Part shown: piece after piece, positions 9,485 through 19,346 of the stretch
Numbering within the stretch: the first letter of the stretch is position 1
Layout of the letters: each line of letters starts with the position of its first letter
NCBI GenBank assembly: GCA_937922945.1
Contig: CAKZUP010000122.1
Coordinates: 23,643-87,642, forward strand
Length of the DNA stretch: 64,000 nucleotides
Source of the DNA: an uncultured Granulosicoccaceae bacterium
Lineage (GTDB): Bacteria; Pseudomonadota; Gammaproteobacteria; Granulosicoccales; Granulosicoccaceae
Direction: 5' to 3'
Notes under the pieces: generated by a model
Told to the model about the DNA's origin: nothing
Database searches by the model: none
The model's input: only the letters and a program-made list of their open reading frames with translations
Program-made: the position numbers and the translations under genes

Positions 9485-10114
9485 TTAGCGCCCAAGCTTC
9501 TCTCTGATCTTTGATAAATCAATTTGGTCGCGATTTTTTAACGCCTGATTTATTTTTCGTTGTCCGTCTGAGGAGAGCGCTTTTCGTCGCGCAGTTTCTA
9601 TCTTGTCGGCACTGAGCGTTTTTCCGGTTTTGGTTTGAATCGCATTTTGGATTGCTGAGGTTGGAGCATTGCGGAGTGCTTCCCGCGCTTGCATCGGATT
9701 GATGTCGCCGGGATTGAGTTGGCCGTTTTTTAATGAATCATTTAATACACTGCGGCTATTGCCCGGTAGAACCTCAAAAATATTAGTGCTTCGATTGGTA
9801 GTCGCGGTCTGCCGTGATGAGTTTGTCAGGTCTACAGAGTTTCGTTTGCCGACCGCATGGGAAATTAATGCTTTGTCGAGCAAAAACAAAATAGCTAGCC
9901 CGATAGCAATACCTGCCAGCAACAGGATTAATGGCCAGCGTACCCATTTGAAGCGCTGCTTTTGTGCTGTCTGGCGTGTGCCGAAGATGGCTTCTTGTGG
10001 TTGAATATCGAGCACCTTGTAATCGCCTAGCGTTATGTGTTCGCAATGTTGACGGTCGCGTAAGCGTACGACGCAATAGCGTCTGCATGCCGAAGCCGGT
10101 TTGTTCGTCGCCAA
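9485..10114 (-). CDS. Hypothetical single-pass membrane protein
   Basis: 209 residues, no family recognised. A ~70-residue basic, Cys- and His-containing N-terminus is followed by one transmembrane helix (PLILLLAGIAIGLAILFLL) and a ~120-residue polar C-terminus rich in Asn, Gln, Lys and Arg that looks helical. The N-terminal start is uncertain: the region before LGDYKVLDIQPQE could be over-extended, and an internal start is possible. It stands alone, 142 bases upstream of the Kef gene start on the same strand and 228 bases beyond infA. Confidence 0.5.
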   Translation of the reverse strand: MATNKPASACRRYCVVRLRDRQHCEHITLGDYKVLDIQPQEAIFGTRQTAQKQRFKWVRWPLILLLAGIAIGLAILFLLDKALISHAVGKRNSVDLTNSSRQTATTNRSTNIFEVLPGNSRSVLNDSLKNGQLNPGDINPMQAREALRNAPTSAIQNAIQTKTGKTLSADKIETARRKALSSDGQRKINQALKNRDQIDLSKIREKLGR

Positions 10115-10250
10115 AAACGAAAAAGGCCGGCGACCTTAAAAGAGGGCGATACTTATGTTCAGTTTGCTAACCGGTATGACGCTGGTTTTATACGGGAGTG
10201 AGCGCTCGTTTAATAGTGTTACTGAACTGGTCGCTTTGACTAAACGCATA

Positions 10251-10353
10251 AACTAGCGGCTACAAATGCAAACTTGCACTACAAACCTACATTACAAACT
10301 TACACTACAAGGCAAGTAACTACAAAGCTAGCGGCTACAAAACTAGCGGCTAC
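10251..10353. repeat. Degenerate short-repeat array at the 3' end of infA
   Basis: CTAGCGGCTAC occurs at 10253-10263, 10328-10338 and 10343-10353. The last copy contains the infA stop codon, and the two right-hand copies are 15 bases apart. The DNA between holds shorter variants of the unit (ACTACAAAC, ATTACAAAC, ACTACAAG) at about 11-15 base spacing. The array therefore looks like repeated duplication of the last codons of infA followed by decay. No function is known. Confidence 0.6.
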
Positions 10354-10561
10354 GGTAAGTGATACGGCCTTTGGAAAGGTCGTAGGGAGTCATTTGCACG
10401 GTGACCTTGTCACCGGTGAGAATACGGATGTAGTGCTTGCGCATTTTTCCAGAAATATGCGCCGTGACGACGTGTCCGTTCTCTAATTCGACTCTGAACA
10501 TGGTGTTTGGCAGGGTGTCTATGACAGTCCCTTCCATTTCTATGGGTTCTTCTTTTGGCAT
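10343..10561 (-). CDS. infA: Translation initiation factor IF-1
   Basis: 72 residues, the canonical length. An S1/OB-fold protein that binds the 30S A site during initiation. The conserved blocks [37 protein letters not shown] and [15 protein letters not shown] are intact. Transcribed away from the DUF1249 gene. Its stop codon lies inside a short direct repeat that is duplicated just downstream. Confidence 0.97.
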   Translation of the reverse strand: MPKEEPIEMEGTVIDTLPNTMFRVELENGHVVTAHISGKMRKHYIRILTGDKVTVQMTPYDLSKGRITYRSR

Positions 10562-10769
10562 GAAATCTCGGTTAAGCCGTTGTTACTTTGTCCTATTATC
10601 GCACATCGTTCGCCGTGGCAAACGCTTATCAATCAATAAACAGTTAAATACTGCGATAACTTGGAAATTTTGGGGGCAAATTCGGCAAAATCAAGGCAAT
10701 AAGTCTGCCGGAGCAGCTCGCATTAGTAAAATTAAAGGATTGTACTTACCGCGTACGCACACCATAATA

Positions 10770-11282
10770 ATGAGCGATGGACAGACCAGTCACTTAACCA
10801 TGCAAGATACGCTGTTATTGCGGCCCAAAACCTCAGGCCGTTTCAATTCGTTGATGGAATTGTATGAGAACAACTACATGCTCATACGCCTGCTTGCGCC
10901 TGGATTAAAGAGCTACAAGCGTGGCAGTTATATATCGAAGCCGGAAGGGTTGCTGCCGTTGGAGCTTAGCGACATTGAACATAACCGCTATACAACAACA
11001 TTTAAACTGACATACCTGTTTTCTTCCAGCTCCCGCCACGACCGTGAACCGGATTTAACCGTTCGTTTGTATCACGATGCAAGAACGTGTGAAGTGATGA
11101 GTGGACTCATACCATCGATGAAAACAGAATCCCGCCGCACAAGAGACCTTGATGATGGCTATCGGTTAAACCGATTTCTGCATAAGTGGGTGAGCTATTG
11201 TTTGCGGCAGGGTCATGGGTTCGAACACACTACAAACCCGCACCGAAATTCAGATTGCGAAGAGAGTCAGGTTACCGCCTGA
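10770..11282 (+). CDS. DUF1249 family protein (YqiB-like)
   Basis: About 170 residues. The region SGRFNSLMELYENNYMLIRLL, the later DLTVRLYHDARTCEV and the C-terminal YRLNRFLHKWVSYCLRQGH match the pattern of the small cytoplasmic DUF1249 family. Its members are often encoded near nudF/cpdA and have no established function. I chose the ATG at 10770. The same frame is open back to 10437, but that part runs antisense through infA and does not resemble the family. An ATG at 10800 is an alternative. The stop codon opens a 13-bp tandem repeat. Confidence 0.75.
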   Translation: MSDGQTSHLTMQDTLLLRPKTSGRFNSLMELYENNYMLIRLLAPGLKSYKRGSYISKPEGLLPLELSDIEHNRYTTTFKLTYLFSSSSRHDREPDLTVRLYHDARTCEVMSGLIPSMKTESRRTRDLDDGYRLNRFLHKWVSYCLRQGHGFEHTTNPHRNSDCEESQVTA

Positions 11283-11330
11283 ACTTACCGACTGAACTTA
11301 CCGACTGATCTCAGCAACTGATCTCAACGT
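11279..11330. repeat. Four tandem 13-bp units spanning the DUF1249 stop codon
   Basis: CTGAACTTACCGA is present twice in tandem at 11279-11304, followed by CTGATCTCAGCAA and CTGATCTCAACGT at 11305-11330. All units start with CTGA. The TGA of the first is the stop codon of the upstream gene, so any read-through in the original frame meets new sequence. Confidence 0.7.
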
Positions 11331-11450
11331 CTACGCTCACCGCCTAATCAACAACCAGAGCAACGCATTCATATGCGCTTGCTCAGACATCCCTCACCAT
11401 GCAGCGATTTGGTTAATCAGCTGGTTAAGCATTTGGATGAAACAACGCGG

Positions 11451-12101
11451 CTAATTAACGCAGTATTGGTCGTAGCTGCGTTGATAGCGAGCCATGGCGA
11501 CAACGGTATTGTCCATGTCTTCGGGCTCCAGCTTCGAACGCAAACGTTGTTCCAGCGATAGAACTCGTTTACTCAGGTCTTGGCATTGTCTACGCTTGTT
11601 ATCAGAGTAGATGGCTTGCAAGTCTTGTTCGCCATCAGGTGCCGATACGGTTGGCTGTGCTGCAGGGGTTGGCATGCTTCGGGTAATACCAGGGCTGGTT
11701 TCCGGTGCGTACGTCAGTTTTTGTGTCGCAATCGCGGCTGCCGGTCGCGTCGTTATCGGTGTTTCATTGATTCGCGCTTGGGTTGTGTCGGTATCGTGTT
11801 CAGACGTAGCAAGAATCGACGGCGTGCTCCGCTCAATTTGCGGCTCTTGCCCAGATTGCGCTAGATTGCCGCCTGTAGGATTGCCGCCGATGGCATCAAC
11901 CTCTTTGTATTCCACGCCGTTTGCGGGCTTGTTCGGTGAGAATGTAATTGAACCATCCGGCTCCACCCATCGATACAGCTTTTCCGCCAATAAACTGTGG
12001 CTGCTGAGCAGCATCGTGCCCAATAAAAGGCATTTTAGTGCGGCGCGGTTGAGTACTACACCTTTTAACTGCAAAATAATGCAGAATAACTGTCGATTCA
12101 T
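11451..12101 (-). CDS. DUF4124 domain-containing periplasmic protein
   Basis: 216 residues. A hydrophobic signal sequence (LKCLLLGTMLLSSHSLLA) is followed by KLYRWVEPDGSITFSPNKP. This is the DUF4124 signature (YRWVDxDGxVxFSDxPP), a small domain common in gammaproteobacterial periplasmic proteins of unknown role. A Thr/Pro-rich linker follows, and then a predicted coiled coil (DNKRRQCQDLSKRVLSLEQ) with two Cys near the end. Annotated from the ATG at 12101; a GTG 15 codons further in (VLNRAALK) would give a more usual signal peptide length. Divergent from crcB. Confidence 0.7.
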   Translation of the reverse strand: MNRQLFCIILQLKGVVLNRAALKCLLLGTMLLSSHSLLAEKLYRWVEPDGSITFSPNKPANGVEYKEVDAIGGNPTGGNLAQSGQEPQIERSTPSILATSEHDTDTTQARINETPITTRPAAAIATQKLTYAPETSPGITRSMPTPAAQPTVSAPDGEQDLQAIYSDNKRRQCQDLSKRVLSLEQRLRSKLEPEDMDNTVVAMARYQRSYDQYCVN

Positions 12102-12149
12102 TGTTATACCGTTTTGCGATAGAGTCCACGAAACCAGAATGCAAGCTCA

Positions 12150-12539
12150 ATGCCTATGACTTCATTAGCATCGTTTATAAGTGTAGCTGCCGGTGGTGCA
12201 ATTGGTGCGTCTTTACGATTCGGTGTGTCTGTCTGGCTGGCACCGGCGTCAAAATTCCCGTTACCCACGCTAATGGTCAATGTGCTTGGCTGCTTTTTCG
12301 CCGGAATGGTCGCGACTGTCTTATTGTCTAAATCGCCTGATTCAGCCAATGCTCAGTTATTCGTCATAACTGGCTTACTCGGTGGATTCACCACATTTTC
12401 AGCTTTTTCTCTTGAAACCCTGCGATTTTTCGAAGCTGGGAACAGCGGATTGGCGTTGCTGAATGTTGTCGCTAATGTCGCGGGTAGTTTGCTTGCTGTG
12501 GTGTTTGGTTGGTGGCTGGCTCGAAGCTTTTTGCTGTGA
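12150..12539 (+). CDS. crcB: CrcB/Fluc fluoride ion channel
   Basis: 129 residues with four transmembrane helices. The family forms dual-topology dimers that export fluoride. The conserved N-terminal GGAIGASLRF, NVLGCFFAG and the GLLGGFTTFSAFSLE signature, which carries the pore Phe residues and the Na+ site, are all present. No fluoride riboswitch is visible upstream, where the DNA overlaps the divergent DUF4124 gene region. It is followed by an unexplained 24-bp inverted repeat. Confidence 0.92.
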   Translation: MPMTSLASFISVAAGGAIGASLRFGVSVWLAPASKFPLPTLMVNVLGCFFAGMVATVLLSKSPDSANAQLFVITGLLGGFTTFSAFSLETLRFFEAGNSGLALLNVVANVAGSLLAVVFGWWLARSFLL

Positions 12540-12560
12540 TGCCCAGCCCGTGACGGATTC

Positions 12561-12669
12561 AAACTGCCCCAGTTGAATGGTGATAGTTAGGCTTTGCCCG
12601 CCGAGAGCTTGTGTTTATGAGCCTCGTAGAGGTACTAAGCTATTGATCACCATTCAACTGGAGCAGTTT
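12561..12669. repeat. Inverted-repeat element (24-bp arms) between crcB and serS
   Basis: The left arm 12561-12584 and right arm 12646-12669 are complementary over 24 bases with a single mismatch and enclose 61 bases. Inside, AGCTT (12606-12610) and AAGCT (12637-12641) can form an inner stem. There is no T-run after the right arm, so it is not a typical terminator. No clean target-site duplication is visible. It could be a MITE-like element, or a structured leader or small RNA ahead of serS. No second copy was noticed in this window. Confidence 0.65.
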
Positions 12670-12734
12670 CAAAAGGATTTAGACTCCGAGTTCGGCTATT
12701 CTACTAGTCCCGAATCACACTAATATGTAACTGA

Positions 12735-14027
<1,293 letters not shown>

Positions 14028-14094
14028 TTTTACTGGCGTTAAGTGCACTTACATACCAGAGAATAACGCAACGCCACTTGTCGCGTAAATCTAC

Positions 14095-14126
14095 TTGACC
14101 TTTACGTAAACGTAAAGCAATATTGT
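14095..14126 (+). promoter_or_regulatory. MerR-type promoter/operator (LiuR-like dyad) upstream of the acyl-CoA ligase-ABC operon
   Basis: TTGACC (14095-14100, -35) and TATTGT (14121-14126, -10) are 20 bases apart, the overlong spacer used by MerR-family activators. The spacer contains a perfect dyad with 8-bp arms, CTTTACGT-AA-ACGTAAAG (14100-14117). From memory this resembles sites proposed for LiuR, the MerR-family regulator of branched-chain amino acid and short acyl-CoA catabolism in proteobacteria; that attribution is less certain than the dyad itself. No MerR gene is in the window. Confidence 0.6.
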
Positions 14127-14256
14127 CCAACTGGTCTCAGGTGCTTGGACGCGGATGAGTTAATCGTGGCCAACAAAAAACGAGATTGCGCGCGCGGGGT
14201 AAAGGAACTGCCATCGTGCCACTTCTTTTCGCAGTTAGAACGCAATATGTGTACTT

Positions 14257-16254
14257 ATGAATAAAGCGGTTGAGGTGCAGAGTGATTTGACCGGTAACGC
14301 GCAGGCGTTGCCCAGTTTCCCGCATTACCTGCTGCGCAATGCTGAGTTGTATCGCGAGCGAGTGGCCATGCGACACAAAGATCTCGGTATTTGGCACGAA
14401 TGGACATGGCCCGCGTTGCTGTCTGAAATCAGGCGCTTCTCTTTGGGCTTACAGCAGCTTGGTGCTCAGCCGGGCGACAAAGTTGCGATTATCGGTGGCA
14501 ATCGCCCGCGCATGTACTGGGGTTTTGCAGCCATTCAAGCGTTGGGCGCCATCCCGGTTCCCGTGTATGCCGATTCTGTTGCTGAGGAAATGGTCTACGT
14601 GCTTGATCACGCTGAGATTCGATACGCGCTATGTCAGGATCAGGAGCAGGTCGACAAAGTACTTTCGTTGCAAGAGAAACTGCCCGGCTTGCAATGCCTT
14701 ATCTACGATGAAGAGCGCGGCATGCGCGCTTATGATCCAGATCAGGTTCGATCTTTTCAGTCTGTGCAAAGTCTGGGTGATCAAACCGTTGAGCGTGACC
14801 CGAGTGCCGTGGCCAATTGGTGCGATGGTATTGATCGCATCAGCATCGATGATTTGTGCGTAATCCTTTATACGTCTGGTACCACAGGCCGGCCCAAAGG
14901 CGTCATGCTCTCGAATAGAAATTTAATCCTCACCAGTTTGAACGCTAACCGGTTCGATGCTCTCAGTGAGCAAGAAGAAACGATTGCTTATCTGCCTTTA
15001 GCTTGGGTAGGAGATCATGTTTTCTCTTACGGTCAATCGTACACGGCGGGGTATTGCGTTTGTTGCCCGGAAAGTCCGGATACGGTTACGTTCGATCGGC
15101 TCGAAATAGCGCCCAGTTATTTTTTCGCACCACCAAGAGTGTTTGAAAACCTGCTCACGGCTATTACTGTCAACATGGAAGATGCCGGTAGAGTGAAGCA
15201 CGGCATGTTTAAATACTTTATTAAGGTGGCCAATAAATACGGCGAAAAAATCCTTAACGGCGATAGCGTCTCGCCATGGGGTCGGGCGCTTTATAGCGTT
15301 GGTAATTTGTGTGTCTATGGCCCTTTAAAGAATCGGCTTGGTATGACGAAAGTGCGCGTTGCGTATACCGCCGGTGAAGCTATAGGGCCGGATATATTTC
15401 GGTTTTATCGTTCGTTAGGTATTAATTTAAAACAGCTCTATGGTCAAACAGAAGCAAGTGTTTATATCACCGCGCAGCCAGACGGAGAAATAGATGCCAA
15501 TACGGTAGGTACACCGTCAATCGATGTTGAAATTGACATAGCAGATAACGGAGAAGTGTTGTACCGATCGCCAGGTGTTTTTATGGGCTATTACAAAAAC
15601 GATGAAGCGACTAACAGCACAAAAACCCCCGAAGGCTGGGTACATACCGGTGACGCAGGATTCATTGACGACGCTGGGCATTTGCGCATTATCGATCGAT
15701 CAAAAGATGTGGGAAAATTGAACGACGGGTCTTTGTTTCCACCAAAATATATCGAAAACAAGTTAAAGTTTTTTCCCGAAATTAAAGAAGTCGTGGCTTT
15801 TGGAGATGGTCGGGACTATGTTGCTGCTTTTGTGAACATCGACTTAACAGCCGTTGCAAATTGGGCTGAACGCAACAACATTGTCTATGGCTCCTACCAA
15901 GAGCTCGCGGCGCATCCTGCAATCTACGATATCGTGCGTTCACACGTTGAAAAAGTAAACGCTGATCTGGCTGCCGAAAGTCGTGTTGCAGGCGCACAGA
16001 TCAAACGCTTTCTTGTGCTGCATAAAGAACTTGATGCAGACGATGGTGAACTGACTCGTACGTTAAAAGTGCGCAGAACATTTATTGTCGATCGATATGG
16101 TGAGCTTATCGAAGCGCTGTATTCTGATAAACAGGAACAGTTCGTATCAACCGAGGTGACGTTTGAAGATGGTCGGACAGGCAAGATAGAAGCAACGGTT
16201 AAAATTCAAGATATTGTTTCCAATCAGGCTTCGGCTGCACAGGTGGCGATATGA
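14257..16254 (+). CDS. FadD-like AMP-forming acyl-CoA ligase
   Basis: 665 residues. Adenylate-forming enzyme that activates a carboxylic acid to its CoA thioester. The P-loop YTSGTTGRPKG lies near residues 205-216. GQTEA (A5), GWVHTGDAGF (A7) and IDRSKDVGK (A8) are present, and the C-terminus has GELTRTLKVRR, close to the bubblegum/long-chain subfamily. It overlaps the next gene by ATGA. In many proteobacteria such a ligase is encoded with a Liv-type ABC importer, which suggests vectorial uptake and activation of an organic acid. The acid itself (long-chain, branched or aromatic) cannot be read from the sequence. Confidence 0.88.
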   Translation: MNKAVEVQSDLTGNAQALPSFPHYLLRNAELYRERVAMRHKDLGIWHEWTWPALLSEIRRFSLGLQQLGAQPGDKVAIIGGNRPRMYWGFAAIQALGAIPVPVYADSVAEEMVYVLDHAEIRYALCQDQEQVDKVLSLQEKLPGLQCLIYDEERGMRAYDPDQVRSFQSVQSLGDQTVERDPSAVANWCDGIDRISIDDLCVILYTSGTTGRPKGVMLSNRNLILTSLNANRFDALSEQEETIAYLPLAWVGDHVFSYGQSYTAGYCVCCPESPDTVTFDRLEIAPSYFFAPPRVFENLLTAITVNMEDAGRVKHGMFKYFIKVANKYGEKILNGDSVSPWGRALYSVGNLCVYGPLKNRLGMTKVRVAYTAGEAIGPDIFRFYRSLGINLKQLYGQTEASVYITAQPDGEIDANTVGTPSIDVEIDIADNGEVLYRSPGVFMGYYKNDEATNSTKTPEGWVHTGDAGFIDDAGHLRIIDRSKDVGKLNDGSLFPPKYIENKLKFFPEIKEVVAFGDGRDYVAAFVNIDLTAVANWAERNNIVYGSYQELAAHPAIYDIVRSHVEKVNADLAAESRVAGAQIKRFLVLHKELDADDGELTRTLKVRRTFIVDRYGELIEALYSDKQEQFVSTEVTFEDGRTGKIEATVKIQDIVSNQASAAQVAI

Positions 16255-17066
16255 GTGCAACCAGCGAAACTGTGGCAACGCAAGCATCAACAAACGGAAC
16301 AAGCGTCCTACTATCGGTAGACAACGTGACCTTAACCTTTGGTGGGGTTAAAGCCATTAGCGATATTTCGTTTAACATTAATAAAGGTGAAATTCGCGCT
16401 ATTATCGGTCCGAATGGGGCGGGTAAAACCTCCATGCTCAACGTAATCAACGGGTTTTACCATCCTCAGAAAGGACAGATCAGTTACAAGGGCAAAACGC
16501 GTCGTCGTATGAAGCCGTATCAGGCGGCATCGTCTGGTATTGCACGTACATTTCAAAATGTGGCGTTGTTTTCAGGTATGAGTACGCTGGACAACATCAT
16601 GTCGGGCCGGTCATTGAAAATGAAACGAGGCTTATTCTGGCAAGCCTTGCATGTGGGTCCTGCCCGACAAGAAGAAATTGAGCACCGCGCCTATGTCGAA
16701 AAAATTATCGACTTTCTTGAAATCGCTCATATACGCAAGCAACCGGTAGGCAAGCTGCCATATGGCTTGCAAAAGCGCGTGGAATTGGGGCGCGCCATGG
16801 CAATGGAGCCAGAGCTCTTATTGCTCGACGAACCCATGGCCGGTATGAACCTCGAAGAAAAGGAAGACATGAGCCGATTCGTGCTCGATTTAAACAGCGA
16901 GTTCGGCACCACTATCGCGCTTATCGAACACGATATGGGCGTGGTTATGGATTTGGCCGACAGAGTCGTTGTCCTGGACTACGGTCAGAAAATAGCGGAT
17001 GGTACGCCCGCAGAGGTGCAAAGCAATCAGAACGTTATTGATGCCTATCTTGGAGTAGCAAGCTAA
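16251..17066 (+). CDS. Liv-type ABC transporter ATP-binding protein (LivG-like)
   Basis: 271 residues. Walker A GPNGAGKTS, a Q-loop in RTFQNVALF, signature region LPYGLQKRVELGRAMAMEP (degenerate LSGGQ, as is common for LivG paralogues) and Walker B LLLLDEP are present, followed by the H-loop in LIEHDMG and the LivG C-terminal tail DGTPAEVQ. One of two ATPases of a branched-chain-amino-acid-type (HAAT) importer. Coupled by overlaps to the ligase upstream (ATGA) and the permease downstream (TAATG). Confidence 0.92.
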   Translation: MSATSETVATQASTNGTSVLLSVDNVTLTFGGVKAISDISFNINKGEIRAIIGPNGAGKTSMLNVINGFYHPQKGQISYKGKTRRRMKPYQAASSGIARTFQNVALFSGMSTLDNIMSGRSLKMKRGLFWQALHVGPARQEEIEHRAYVEKIIDFLEIAHIRKQPVGKLPYGLQKRVELGRAMAMEPELLLLDEPMAGMNLEEKEDMSRFVLDLNSEFGTTIALIEHDMGVVMDLADRVVVLDYGQKIADGTPAEVQSNQNVIDAYLGVAS

Positions 17067-18034
17067 TGGAAGCACTCTCAATCGGCTTGGATGCGTTTTT
17101 CCTGGCACCATTTCGCGATATGTTCTCCTTACCGGATCTACTTATACAAGTCATTTGGGAAGGGTTTGTATCGGGCGTTTTGTACGCACTTATCGCACTG
17201 GGCTTCGTTCTAATTTATAAAGCCTCATCGGTATTCAATTTTGCGCAGGGAATTATGGTGGTGTTCGCGGCGCTGGTTTTAGTCAGCCTGTATAACTATG
17301 GCGTTCCAGCCTGGTTAGCGTTAATACTCACCATCGGTGTTATGGGCCTACTTGCACTAAGCATTGAGCGCGTTATTTTACGGAAGCTGGTTAATCAACA
17401 CGAAGCCATATTACTGATGGCGACCATTGGCTTAACGCTTATCATAAAAGGGGCGGGCCAGTTATTTTTTGGCGGCGAACCCAAGAGTATGATTACCGAG
17501 GAACTTGGTTTATCAACCGGCTCATCCGACTGGGAAGTGTTTGATGGCATCGTTATTTTTCAGCATATTGATATTGCTGCAGCGGTTATCGCCATTATCA
17601 TGGTCGCAGCGCTTGCCTTGTTTTTCTCAAAAACGCGTATTGGTCGAGCGCTACGTGCTGTAGCAGACGATCATCAAGCTGCATTGTCTGTTGGCATTTC
17701 CCTGAATCAGATCTGGGCGATTGTCTGGTTTGCCTCAGGAATTGTTGCGCTGGTAACCGGTATCATGTGGGGGGCACGCTCTGATGTATCGTTTGCATTA
17801 GAGATCATTGCGCTCAAAGCATTAGCCGTATTAATTCTCGGTGGCTTTACGTCGGTCCCCGGAGCCATTGTGGGTGGGTTAATTGTCGGCATTGGTGAAA
17901 AACTCTTTGAAGTCTATTGGGGCCCCATTTTTGGTGGCGGTGTTGAAGCCTGGTTTGCCTATGTGCTTGCATTGATATTTTTACTGTTTCGGCCTCAGGG
18001 TATGTTTGGCGAACGTCATATAGAGAGAGTCTGA
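17066..18034 (+). CDS. Liv-type ABC transporter permease (LivH-like)
   Basis: 322 residues with about eight hydrophobic segments. The family landmark GFVLIYKASSVFNFAQG near the N-terminus and the EIIALKALAVLILGGFTSVPGAIVGGL block, the LivH ATPase-coupling region, are both clear. Inner-membrane subunit of the same importer. Its ATG overlaps the stop of the LivG-like gene, and its own stop overlaps the LivM-like start (TGATG). Confidence 0.92.
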   Translation: MEALSIGLDAFFLAPFRDMFSLPDLLIQVIWEGFVSGVLYALIALGFVLIYKASSVFNFAQGIMVVFAALVLVSLYNYGVPAWLALILTIGVMGLLALSIERVILRKLVNQHEAILLMATIGLTLIIKGAGQLFFGGEPKSMITEELGLSTGSSDWEVFDGIVIFQHIDIAAAVIAIIMVAALALFFSKTRIGRALRAVADDHQAALSVGISLNQIWAIVWFASGIVALVTGIMWGARSDVSFALEIIALKALAVLILGGFTSVPGAIVGGLIVGIGEKLFEVYWGPIFGGGVEAWFAYVLALIFLLFRPQGMFGERHIERV

Positions 18035-19116
18035 TGCTGTACAGAGAAGCTGGACAATTTAAAACGACCTACGCCGACGATCAGGCACTGTTGCCGATTG
18101 CGCAAGACCGAATCGGCCTTTTCATTATTCTAGCTATCGCGTTCGTTGCGTTGCCATTGTTCGCCAGTGAGTTTTTCTTAAGCTCCATCATGATTCCGTT
18201 TCTGGTGTTCTCGCTTGCAGCTATTGGCCTGAACATATTAATGGGCTATGCAGGGCAACTGTCTTTGGGTACTGGGGCCTTTATGGGTGTGGGTGCTTAT
18301 GCCTGCTACAAGTTAACCACCTTGTATCCAGACATGAGCATTATTGTTGTTTTACTTCTTTCCGGTGTGTTCTCGGCTGCCATTGGTGTTGTATTCGGCT
18401 TACCCAGTCTGCGCATTAAAGGTTTGTATCTTGCCATTACCACGCTTGCGGCCCAGTTTTTTCTGGAATGGTGCTTCATTCGCATTGGTTGGCTTTATAA
18501 CTACAACGACTCGGGCGCAATTGAGGTTCCCACGCGCACCATATTAGGGTTAGCCGTAACCGGTCCGCAAGCCACACCGCTAACACGCTATATGTTTATT
18601 CTTTGTGTGGTGACAATTATGACGCTTATTGCCGCCAACGTATTACGTGGTCGAATAGGGCGCTCTTGGATGATGATTCGAGATATGGACATTGCCGCAG
18701 AGCTTATGGGCATCAAGCCATTGAATGCAAAACTGTCCGCATTTGCATTTTCCAGTTACTACTGTGGTGTTGCCGGGGCTCTTATGGTGTTTTTCTGGTT
18801 AGGCTCGGCTGAAGTTGAAGCATTCGATATTAATCACTCATTCCTCATTCTTTTTATGGTCATTATCGGCGGAATGGGATCGCTGACAGGCTGCTTTATG
18901 GGTGCGGCGTTTATCTGGGTGCTGCCTGTTATCTTGCGGGCCATTCCGAGCGCATTCGATCTCAATCTGTTGGCAGCAACAATGGAGCACATTAGCTCAA
19001 TTGTTATAGGTGTACTGATAATCTTCTTTTTGATTGTAGAACCACACGGTTTGGCGCGGCTGTGGCAAATTGGTAAAGAGAAACTGCGAACCTGGCCATT
19101 CCCTTATGCGACTTAA
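18034..19116 (+). CDS. Liv-type ABC transporter permease (LivM-like)
   Basis: 360 residues. LivM landmarks are GLNILMGYAGQLSLGTGAFMGVGAYA in the N-terminal half, GLPSLRIKGLYLAITTLAAQ, and MVIIGGMGSLTGCFMGAAF in the coupling loop region. Second inner-membrane subunit of the importer. A 230-base gap with no gene follows before the binding protein, so that gene may have an additional promoter; none was convincing by eye. Confidence 0.92.
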   Translation: MLYREAGQFKTTYADDQALLPIAQDRIGLFIILAIAFVALPLFASEFFLSSIMIPFLVFSLAAIGLNILMGYAGQLSLGTGAFMGVGAYACYKLTTLYPDMSIIVVLLLSGVFSAAIGVVFGLPSLRIKGLYLAITTLAAQFFLEWCFIRIGWLYNYNDSGAIEVPTRTILGLAVTGPQATPLTRYMFILCVVTIMTLIAANVLRGRIGRSWMMIRDMDIAAELMGIKPLNAKLSAFAFSSYYCGVAGALMVFFWLGSAEVEAFDINHSFLILFMVIIGGMGSLTGCFMGAAFIWVLPVILRAIPSAFDLNLLAATMEHISSIVIGVLIIFFLIVEPHGLARLWQIGKEKLRTWPFPYAT

Positions 19117-19346
19117 TCGATTAGTGTGTTGTTTAGCAGATTGTCAGTTGTGTTGAGTGGCTCGTCCGCGAGAGTACATTAATGCGATAAGTTGTTTTGT
19201 CGTTTGTTGGCGTCGTTAGTTTACGTGGTTGGTTTTCCGCGTATTGTTTATGTGTTTTCGTAAAAAAGTAGCTTTTAAAGTAGCCTGTTGTTAATTTCAT
19301 TGTATGAAAATACATGTAATAAAGCTGGCTAAAACTTGGAGAAAAA

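Noticed and set aside
10437..10769. Upstream extension of the DUF1249 frame
   Set aside because: It runs antisense through infA and has no similarity to the family; the ATG at 10770 is preferred.
12102..12149. Possible fluoride riboswitch before crcB
   Set aside because: The 48 bases available do not contain the conserved GGNGAU-type pseudoknot motif, and the divergent gene begins there.
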